6,238 bases of DNA, taken from assembly GCA_017858295.1 (NCBI GenBank), contig JAFMBU010000098.1, positions 1-6,238 of the forward strand, read 5' to 3'. Source of the stretch: Porticoccaceae bacterium (GTDB lineage: Bacteria; Pseudomonadota; Gammaproteobacteria; Pseudomonadales; Porticoccaceae). The notes under the pieces are model-generated. The model was not told where the DNA came from. It searched no databases and saw nothing but the letters and a program-made list of their open reading frames with translations. Made by a program: the position numbers and the translations under genes. Positions 1 to 4,629 of the stretch are shown in pieces. Numbering within the stretch: the stretch's first letter is position 1; the number at the start of each line of letters is the position of its first letter.

Positions 1-420
1 AAGCATTTCTAGAAAGCGGCCCTAGAGAGTGGCTTTAGAGAGTGGCTTTAGAGAGCGGCCCTAAACAGCACCTCTAATCGTCGAATTTTCTTTGCGCACA
101 ACCTACTCCACAATCAAGCGCAATTACTCTTCGATTAAGAGACAGGCCATCGCCCACAGAGGCTGAAAATCACCCTAAAGAGAGTCTCTCACCTTGCATC
201 AAATCCCTGACCTTAATAGCCGCTTATTCCCTTATCATTGCAAACCTCCACTGTATTGAGCTCAGACTGCCCTACCATAGGGAGTCTATACAGACAGCAT
301 AATTGGCACCCCACAGGTGGTTAGACTGAGTTAAACCCCTGTTATCGCAGACTAGCAATGGTCCAAAACAGTTGAACTTTCCGTATCAAAACACTCTGTC
401 AAAACATACTAGGCTGAACC
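1..420. other. Left intergenic region without a supported gene
   Basis: No reading frame here has convincing coding character. All three minus-strand frames meet a stop within the first 37 bases, so no minus-strand gene runs off the left edge. One plus-strand frame stays open only from base 3 to a TAG at 36-38, too short to tell whether it is the tail of an upstream gene. The stretch holds the 13-bp tandem repeat at 11-62 and a small perfect inverted repeat, GAGAGTCTCTC, near 181-191. The end of the region must contain the promoter of the gene at 421, but I could not find a -35/-10 pair good enough to call. The ribosome binding site of that gene is a modest AGG about 7 bases before its ATG. 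Confidence 0.6.
11..62. repeat. 13-bp tandem repeat, four units
   Basis: Four head-to-tail 13-bp units fill 11-23, 24-36, 37-49 and 50-62. The two central units are identical (AGAGAGTGGCTTT). The outer units share the ending GCGGCCCT and differ from each other by one base. The array is noncoding as far as can be seen. The purine-rich AGAGAG core resembles the minus-strand reading of the larger 14-bp array at 808-961, but the similarity is short and may be chance. Confidence 0.85.
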
Positions 421-783
421 ATGACTGGCTTGAAAAAAGCACTACTGCCCTACGGAACAACATCCAGCTCGCCCTCTATAGTCTTACCTGATACCGCCCT
501 GTTTCTTTCAGAGCGCGGTTCATTGACCAAGAACTATTTTGAGAATGCCGTTGAGCTGTTGAATAGAGAGTATGAGGCGATAAAAAACCTTGCTGTGCTA
601 AATGAGCTTATTTATAAAGCGTCCTACAATTTCGTGCCTCGCGTTGGCCAACGCTACCACCTGTACCAAAAGACCGATGAGACATATCTTTTAAGCATGA
701 TTGAAAACTGGACCGCACATGAGTTTGTCGTCTCAGTAGAGTACACCGCCGACAGTGTCTGGAAGGATGTCAGTTCTTTTTAG
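421..783 (+). CDS. DUF2452 family protein of unknown function
   Basis: This 120-residue protein is probably soluble, with no signal peptide or membrane segment. Two features point to the DUF2452 family, which also includes human C1orf50. The first is an N-terminal block, ALLPYGTTSSSPSIV (residues 7-21), matching the family's LPYGT...AP opening. The second is a C-terminal block, QRYHLYQKTDETYLLSMI (77-94), followed by an aromatic/hydrophobic stretch ending VWKDV, matching the family's 'YHLY-(charged)-FLS-I ... F-G-(charged)-W' pattern. Residues 38-66 look helical. The family's biochemical role is unknown to me, and neighbours give no clue because the gene stands alone and converges on the thioesterase gene. 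The start is supported by an AGG about 7 bases upstream and by the match beginning close to the N terminus. Family assignment is from memory of the motif pattern. Confidence 0.75.
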   Translation: MTGLKKALLPYGTTSSSPSIVLPDTALFLSERGSLTKNYFENAVELLNREYEAIKNLAVLNELIYKASYNFVPRVGQRYHLYQKTDETYLLSMIENWTAHEFVVSVEYTADSVWKDVSSF

Positions 784-807
784 GGAGAAGCGGGAGCGAT
801 AAAGGCA

Positions 808-961
808 TAGCTCTCCAATACTAGCTCTCCAATACTAGCTCTCCAACACTAGCTCCCCAACACCAGCCCTCTAATACCAGCCGCCCAACCTCAACTCTCA
901 AACCTCAACTCTCAAACCTCAACTCTCAAACCTCAACTCTCAAACCTCAGCTCTCAAAACT
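808..961. repeat. 14-bp tandem repeat (minisatellite), eleven units
   Basis: Eleven contiguous 14-bp units start at 808, 822, 836, 850, 864, 878, 892, 906, 920, 934 and 948. Units 1 and 2 are identical (TAGCTCTCCAATAC), and units 7-10 are four identical copies of CAACTCTCAAACCT. Units 3-6 and 11 are intermediate variants, so the array changes type part-way along. Identical neighbouring copies suggest recent slippage or unequal exchange, and copy number is probably variable among strains. A twelfth, degenerate unit (962-975) lies inside the end of the thioesterase gene. There are no spacers, so this is not a CRISPR array. Confidence 0.95.
808..961 (+). terminator. Candidate Rho-utilisation (rut) region built from the 14-bp array
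   Basis: In the + strand reading the array has 66 C and only 8 G in 154 bases, and 884-949 contains no G at all. Such RNA would be unstructured and studded with pyrimidine-C dinucleotides at a fixed 14-base spacing. Rho is known to load on C-rich, G-poor, unstructured RNA with YC dimers spaced by roughly this distance. The array begins 25 bases after the stop of the DUF2452 gene, and I see no hairpin-plus-T-tract between 783 and 961. A Rho-dependent terminator protecting the convergent thioesterase gene from antisense transcription is therefore plausible. This is inference from composition only. Confidence 0.35.
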
Positions 962-1392
962 CAGCCATCCAAATCCGGCTGTAGCTCTAAAATATTGGCC
1001 CTGTAAAACGCGGGGATAGGAATAGATTTGCGGGTTTTTGGATCGACGAAGACCTGAGTTAAGCCCCCTTTAGCCAAGAGGGTCCCGTCATCGCTATGAT
1101 AGAGTTCAAACACCGCATCAGCACTAGACCTACCTAGGCGGGAATAGCCAACAGCTACTCTCACCTGGTTGTTACCACCGATCTCATTGACATAGTCACA
1201 GTGGATATTCACTGTAAAGATCAGACAGGGCGCGACAAGGGGATCCATAATATTGAGCCCCAGCGCTTCCATATAGGCACCCAGAACTTCATCGCCATAG
1301 ACTAGGTAGTTGGCAAAATAGAGATGCCCCTGAGCATCTAGATCGCGGAATCGCACTTTGACAACTTCACTAAAAGGTAATTGACTGGTCAT
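961..1392 (-). CDS. Hotdog-fold acyl-CoA thioesterase (YbgC/FadM-like, 4HBT family)
   Basis: The product is a 143-residue single-domain 4HBT hotdog protein, the usual length for the family, expected in the cytoplasm to hydrolyse acyl-CoA or related thioesters. The signature is RFRDLDAQGHLYFANYLVY (residues 14-32), which aligns with the YbgC pattern 'DTDAGGVVYHANY'. Asp19 lies at the position of the catalytic aspartate. The central strand region (59-72) and SRLGRSSADAVFEL (84-97) match the family's 'D-Y...G..v.v..rv.rlGrsS...' block, and the end VDPKTRKSIPIP is the typical last strand. The ATG is preceded by AAGGA with a 10-base spacer and a fair sigma-70-like promoter. Substrate cannot be read from the sequence. 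The stop codon lies at the edge of the 14-bp tandem array, and the last codons look like a degenerate repeat unit. Confidence 0.9.
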   Translation of the reverse strand: MTSQLPFSEVVKVRFRDLDAQGHLYFANYLVYGDEVLGAYMEALGLNIMDPLVAPCLIFTVNIHCDYVNEIGGNNQVRVAVGYSRLGRSSADAVFELYHSDDGTLLAKGGLTQVFVDPKTRKSIPIPAFYRANILELQPDLDG

Positions 1393-1435
1393 TCGATGGA
1401 TGTCCTTGAGACTGGAGAGGTAGTTTTTTTATCGC

Positions 1436-1464
1436 AGTCTAAGGCATAGAAAAACCACTGTAAA
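1436..1464 (-). promoter_or_regulatory. Predicted sigma-70 promoter for the thioesterase gene
   Basis: Read on the minus strand, TTTACA (1464-1459) is separated by 17 bases from TAGACT (1441-1436). These match five and four of six consensus positions. The -10 lies about 43 bases before the start codon at 1392, leaving a short leader with an AAGGA ribosome binding site at 1407-1403. Confidence 0.4.
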
Positions 1465-1466
1465 AT
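1438..1466 (+). promoter_or_regulatory. Weak candidate promoter for the 1532-3320 gene pair
   Basis: A good -10 (TAAAAT, 1461-1466, five of six) has a poor -35 (TCTAAG, 1438-1443) at 17-bp spacing. If real, it overlaps the divergent thioesterase promoter almost base for base, so the two could exclude each other. The -35 is weak enough that an activator, or a different start site, would be needed. Confidence 0.2.
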
Positions 1467-1531
1467 AAGGCATCAACAGAGACTGCAGAGACCAGATCAA
1501 TCCAGTTGTTAAACCCGGCAGTATAAAAGCA

Positions 1532-1726
1532 ATGGCAATCAGCGATCGTTTACTCAAATACTTTAACCGGAAGAAATCAAACTCTACGGATAAAAACCAT
1601 ACCAGATACAGAAATGATATCTGTAATCACTGGGACCTGGACTATCTGTCACTGGAAGAAATTGATAAGCGCCTTGAAGCCGGCAACCTTGAAACCGCTG
1701 TTGTGCGCAAGAAGAAAGACGATTGA
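1532..1726 (+). CDS. Small hypothetical protein, 64 residues
   Basis: I do not recognise this family. The protein is small and highly charged: the first third is basic (RLLKYFNRKKS), the centre contains a C/H/W-containing stretch (NDICNHWDLDYL, residues 28-39), then an acidic helix-like segment (SLEEIDKRLEAG) and a lysine-rich end. It has no membrane segment or signal peptide. It lies 25 bases upstream of the lipoprotein gene on the same strand, so the two are probably co-transcribed. The ribosome binding site is poor: no clear GGAG-type motif precedes the ATG, although the frame stays open a little upstream. Predominantly hydrophilic composition with a plausible helix (LSLEEIDKRLEAGNLE) supports a real protein, but it could be a spurious frame. 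Confidence 0.55.
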   Translation: MAISDRLLKYFNRKKSNSTDKNHTRYRNDICNHWDLDYLSLEEIDKRLEAGNLETAVVRKKKDD

Positions 1727-1751
1727 AAAATAAAAACACAGGATAAGTATC

Positions 1752-3320
1752 ATGAAATCGTTTATTTTAGCCTGTGTTTTACTTTTGAGTGCCTGTGGCG
1801 GTGGCGGCAGCACTGGAGACAGTGCCAGCGGGCCAGTATCCTCTGCACCTGAAACCCAGGCTCCAGACTCCTCCCCTCTAGCCCCAGAAACCACGCCAGC
1901 TCCAGAAACCACACCAGTTCCAGAAACCACTCTATACGAAGAAAAAACCATCACTCAAACGATCGACGGTGTCCTCGTAGATCGAACCTATGGTCTGCGA
2001 TTTCCACAAAGTGCCGCCAAAGAAAAGTACCCTATCCTATTATTTTTCCACGGTGCCGGCGGCCATGGCACCGACTGGTTGAACAATAACCCTAGCTTGG
2101 AAAGTTTAATCGATGCCGGGGAATTTATTGGCATTTTCCCTGATGGCTACCAAGACAGCTGGAATGTAAGTGGTGAAACCAATGCCGATGATGTGGAGTT
2201 TGTCAGCCTAATTCTCAATAGTTTGGATCCCTCAGGCGTATTTGATCTCACTAGAATCTATGGCGTTGGCATCTCCAATGGCGCCGGGCTAGTCAATAAG
2301 ATCGCCAAAGAGACCAGCATCTTTCAAGCAATCGCCCCCTTACTCAGCCAGCAAACCCAGTCTATAGCCGAGACTGTTGCTCCTCAGGCGCTATCAGTTT
2401 TCCAAGTCAATGGCAGCGAAGATAAATTGGTGCCTGTCAACGGTGGCAATGGGGTTGCTGATACGATCTTTATTTCCGCCCAAGCCAGTGCAGAGAACTG
2501 GGCGGCAAATGCCAACTGCAATATGACTCCCACAAGCCAAATAAAAAGCTGGGGTGACTACAGTGTTGAGGAATTCAACTTCAGCGGCTGCATTGACAGT
2601 CAAAAGGTTCGCTATATTATCGTCGCAGATGCCGGACACAGTCTTTCCTTTGGCGAAAATTTTGATCTATACGAGCTTATTTGGACATTTTTTAAACAGA
2701 GCGAGCCACCCCAAAATATTAAACTCTTAGCGCTTGGGGACAGCTACACCATTGGTCAAAGTGTCTGTGAATCCTGTAGCTTCCCGATGCAGTTAAAAGA
2801 TGCCCTAGCAACAGAGTACTCCGAGCAAGATCAGATTGAGTTGCAGATTATTGCTCAGACTGGCTGGAGCACAACTAATTTAAAAGATGCGATTATCACT
2901 GCAGCCCCGGCGACGGATTTTGACCTGGCAACCCTGCTTATTGGCGTCAACAATCAGTATCGGAAAATGCCCTTCGATGTCTATAAAACAGAATTTGAAG
3001 AGTTGGTTAACTCCGCTATTTCATTTGTTCGGGGCGACGCCAGTAAACTAATTATTGTCTCCATTCCCGATTATGCTTTTACCCGACTGGGGCAAAGCAG
3101 CGGTCCTGAAACGATTAGCGCAGAGTTGCAACTGTACAACGACTTTGCCCAGAACTACGCAGAAGAAAATGAAATTACCTATGTCTATATAACTGACATC
3201 ACCGAGCGGGGGCTGGAAAACCCGGACCTAGTCGCCTCTGACGGATTACATCCCTCAGAACTTGCCTATGCTGAGTTTGTTCAGCGCCTTCTGCCTCTAG
3301 CTTTAGACAAACTGCAATAG
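1752..3320 (+). CDS. Two-domain esterase lipoprotein: LpqC/PHB-depolymerase-type hydrolase fused to SGNH/GDSL hydrolase
   Basis: This is a 522-residue lipoprotein. A short leader ends in the lipobox LSAC (12-15), with Cys15 as the lipidated residue; Gly at +2 fits outer-membrane sorting. A Gly-rich then PETTP-repeat linker (16-60) follows. Domain 1 (about 65-315) is an LpqC/PHB-depolymerase/feruloyl-esterase-type alpha/beta hydrolase: oxyanion HGAGG (100-104), nucleophile elbow GVGISNG with Ser175, Asp224 in NGSEDKLVP, His296 in DAGHS. Cys256 and Cys280 probably form a disulfide. Domain 2 (about 323-520) is an SGNH hydrolase: block I GDSY with Ser331, block II Gly371, block III GVNN with Asn401, block V DGLH with Asp497 and His500. 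Both active sites look complete. It probably deacylates a polymer or ester outside the cell membrane; the substrate is unknown. AGGA with an 8-base spacer supports the ATG. Confidence 0.88.
   Translation: MKSFILACVLLLSACGGGGSTGDSASGPVSSAPETQAPDSSPLAPETTPAPETTPVPETTLYEEKTITQTIDGVLVDRTYGLRFPQSAAKEKYPILLFFHGAGGHGTDWLNNNPSLESLIDAGEFIGIFPDGYQDSWNVSGETNADDVEFVSLILNSLDPSGVFDLTRIYGVGISNGAGLVNKIAKETSIFQAIAPLLSQQTQSIAETVAPQALSVFQVNGSEDKLVPVNGGNGVADTIFISAQASAENWAANANCNMTPTSQIKSWGDYSVEEFNFSGCIDSQKVRYIIVADAGHSLSFGENFDLYELIWTFFKQSEPPQNIKLLALGDSYTIGQSVCESCSFPMQLKDALATEYSEQDQIELQIIAQTGWSTTNLKDAIITAAPATDFDLATLLIGVNNQYRKMPFDVYKTEFEELVNSAISFVRGDASKLIIVSIPDYAFTRLGQSSGPETISAELQLYNDFAQNYAEENEITYVYITDITERGLENPDLVASDGLHPSELAYAEFVQRLLPLALDKLQ
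1884..1931 (+). repeat. In-frame 18-bp repeats encoding a PETTPx linker
   Basis: Two near-identical 18-bp units (1884-1901, 1902-1919) and a partial third (1920-1931) encode PETTPA, PETTPV and PETT (residues 45-60) of the lipoprotein. A looser copy, APETQAP, precedes them. The Pro/Thr/Glu-rich segment should form an extended flexible tether between the lipid anchor and the first hydrolase domain. Because the unit is a multiple of three, changes in copy number would alter tether length without breaking the frame. Confidence 0.85.
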
Positions 3321-3364
3321 ACTCTTCACAGCCGGCCTATTAAAAACAACAAAATCTGATGCCG

Positions 3365-3407
3365 AAAAAAAGGGATACTCAGTCAGATTGCTGAATATCC
3401 CGATTTT
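3365..3407. terminator. Bidirectional intrinsic terminator between convergent genes
   Basis: GGGATACTCAG (3372-3382) pairs with CTGAATATCCC (3391-3401) as an 11-bp stem with one mismatch, around an 8-base loop. Seven A residues (3365-3371) precede it and TTTT (3404-3407) follows. In the minus-strand direction this gives a hairpin followed by seven T residues, a strong terminator for the reductase gene ending at 3451. In the plus direction the T tract is shorter and one G away, so it is a weaker stop for the lipoprotein gene ending at 3320. Confidence 0.8.
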
Positions 3408-3440
3408 AAAGCTCAAAAGTTAAAAAGCTCAAAAGCTTAA
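3406..3440. repeat. Short direct repeat of an AAAGCTCAAAAG motif
   Basis: AAAGCTCAAAAG occurs at 3408-3419 and again at 3424-3435, 16 bp apart, followed by a degraded third copy (TTAAAAGCCCC). It lies between the terminator hairpin and the stop codon of the reductase gene. Too short to assign any function. Confidence 0.6.
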
Positions 3441-3450
3441 AAGCCCCGGT

Positions 3451-4533
3451 TTAAAGCGCATTTGGCACAATCAAAACTTTGCCGTTTCGACCGCGCTCGG
3501 CAGCACGAGTAACAGCTTGCTTGATCTGATCAACGCTAAAGCGCGAGTCAACATTGGCGTTTAAAATACCCCGCGCAATCAAGGGAATAACTTGCCCAAA
3601 GGCTGCCTGCTTGGTTTTCATATCAGCGGTCTGATACCACTTGTAGAGCCAAAACCCCCTAATACTAATGTCGTTGAAAATAATCTTGCCTGTATTCAAG
3701 CTTGAGGGCTGTCCCGAGAGCACGCCATAGGTTACCAGAGTGCCGCCATAACCAAGACTATCCGCCAGTCGCGTAAAGGTCTTACCACCCACCGGATCCA
3801 ACGCCAGAGCAATAGCCGCATTGTCTGTTGCCTGAGCAATCTGTGCCGCAAGATCAGGTCCATCGATCAACACCACATCTGCACCTTTGGCCATCAGGTC
3901 TTCGGCTAGGCCTTCACGACGCACTACATTTACCGTCTTAATACCACGCTGTTTGGCCAGCTGAATAACATAGCCACCCACCGCTGAATTAGCCGCGCTC
4001 TGAACAATCCACTGGCCCTCTTCAAGATCGGTGAAACTGTTTAACATGAGCAGTGCCGTCAAGGGATTAACCGCTGACATAGCCAACTGTTCAATCACTT
4101 CAGGCCCTACAGGACCGAGATCCGGCAATGGCAGAAAGCCGGCTGCCGGAGCCACTATCTCTTCGCGCCAAGTGCTGCCGCTGGCAAGTAATACCAATTG
4201 ACCCACCGCCAAATGCTTCACCTCGGGGGACAGTTCCAGCACTCGACCAACACCTTCGCTACCTGGGTTAGAGGGTAATACTGCGTCTACACCGTAGTTG
4301 CCGGAAATCTGTAATAGATCCGATGGATTAATGGGCGCAGCCAATACAGCCACTCTCACTTCACCGGCTTTTAGGGCCTCAGAGCTGTGGTGTTTTACTT
4401 CTAGTACCTCTGGGGGATTGCCCATCTGACTATACTCGACGTATTTCAGATTGCCCTGAGTGTCGCCTGCATTAGCGAACCCTATAGAGCTTATAAAAAG
4501 CGCCAAAATTGTACCTGTTGAGAAATTTTTCAT
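3451..4533 (-). CDS. MECR/ETR-type 2-enoyl thioester reductase with an N-terminal export signal
   Basis: This 360-residue protein is a zinc-independent medium-chain dehydrogenase/reductase close in motif to mitochondrial trans-2-enoyl-CoA/ACP reductase (MECR, Etr1), which reduces the 2,3 double bond of enoyl thioesters with NADPH. INPSDLLQISGNYG (68-81) carries the family's catalytic tyrosine, Tyr80. QSAANSAVGGYVIQLA (178-193) followed by NVVRR (202-206) is the nucleotide-binding region, with arginines suited to NADPH. GGTLVTYG (263-270) and RGFWLYKW (292-299) are further MECR hallmarks. The oddity is a leader: basic start, hydrophobic 8-19, then ANA at 20-22 before the enzyme fold begins near residue 30. 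It has the form of a Sec signal peptide. The start has a good ribosome binding site, and no ATG offers a leaderless version. The gene follows the carrier gene on the same strand, 96 bp away. Confidence 0.88.
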   Translation of the reverse strand: MKNFSTGTILALFISSIGFANAGDTQGNLKYVEYSQMGNPPEVLEVKHHSSEALKAGEVRVAVLAAPINPSDLLQISGNYGVDAVLPSNPGSEGVGRVLELSPEVKHLAVGQLVLLASGSTWREEIVAPAAGFLPLPDLGPVGPEVIEQLAMSAVNPLTALLMLNSFTDLEEGQWIVQSAANSAVGGYVIQLAKQRGIKTVNVVRREGLAEDLMAKGADVVLIDGPDLAAQIAQATDNAAIALALDPVGGKTFTRLADSLGYGGTLVTYGVLSGQPSSLNTGKIIFNDISIRGFWLYKWYQTADMKTKQAAFGQVIPLIARGILNANVDSRFSVDQIKQAVTRAAERGRNGKVLIVPNAL

Positions 4534-4542
4534 GTTCTTGAT

Positions 4543-4547
4543 CCCTT
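4543..4547 (-). promoter_or_regulatory. Ribosome binding site that fixes the leader-containing start of the reductase
   Basis: AAGGG, read on the minus strand, stands 9 bases before the ATG at 4533. It supports translation from the start that includes the signal-peptide-like leader. The next in-frame ATG (Met37) lies inside the enzyme fold, and only a CTG at Leu29 could give a leaderless product. Confidence 0.65.
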
Positions 4548-4586
4548 ACCTTTTATTGTTATTAAACCTAATCGCTTTTAGCCATT

Positions 4587-4605
4587 ACCAGCTATTACCG
4601 CTGGT
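4587..4605 (-). other. Small inverted repeat in the carrier-reductase gap
   Basis: ACCAGC (4587-4592) and GCTGGT (4600-4605) form a perfect 6-bp stem with a 7-base loop in the 96-bp gap between the two minus-strand genes. No T tract follows in the direction of transcription, so it does not look like an intrinsic terminator. It could be an mRNA processing or stability hairpin that sets different levels for the two genes, or an operator. Confidence 0.3.
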
Positions 4606-4629
4606 TGATCATTTTTTATTTGGCGGCTT

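Noticed and set aside
3..38. Possible C-terminal tail of an upstream plus-strand gene
   Set aside because: Only eleven codons before a TAG, most of them within the 13-bp repeat; nothing distinguishes it from chance.
808..961. Regular repeats as a possible CRISPR array
   Set aside because: Units are 14 bp and directly abutting with no unique spacers, and there is no cas gene in the window.
1649..1954. Minus-strand open frame rich in Val/Ser/Gly repeats
   Set aside because: It is the antisense of the small gene's end and of the lipoprotein leader and PETTP repeats. Its low-complexity sequence reflects those DNA repeats, and it has no family resemblance.
2394..2639. Minus-strand open frame inside the lipoprotein gene
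   Set aside because: It is fully antisense to a coding region with recognisable hydrolase motifs and has no recognisable features.
4587..4605. Hairpin in the 96-bp gap as a terminator separating the carrier and reductase genes
   Set aside because: The stem is only 6 bp, and on the transcribed strand no T tract follows; the T-rich run lies on the wrong side.
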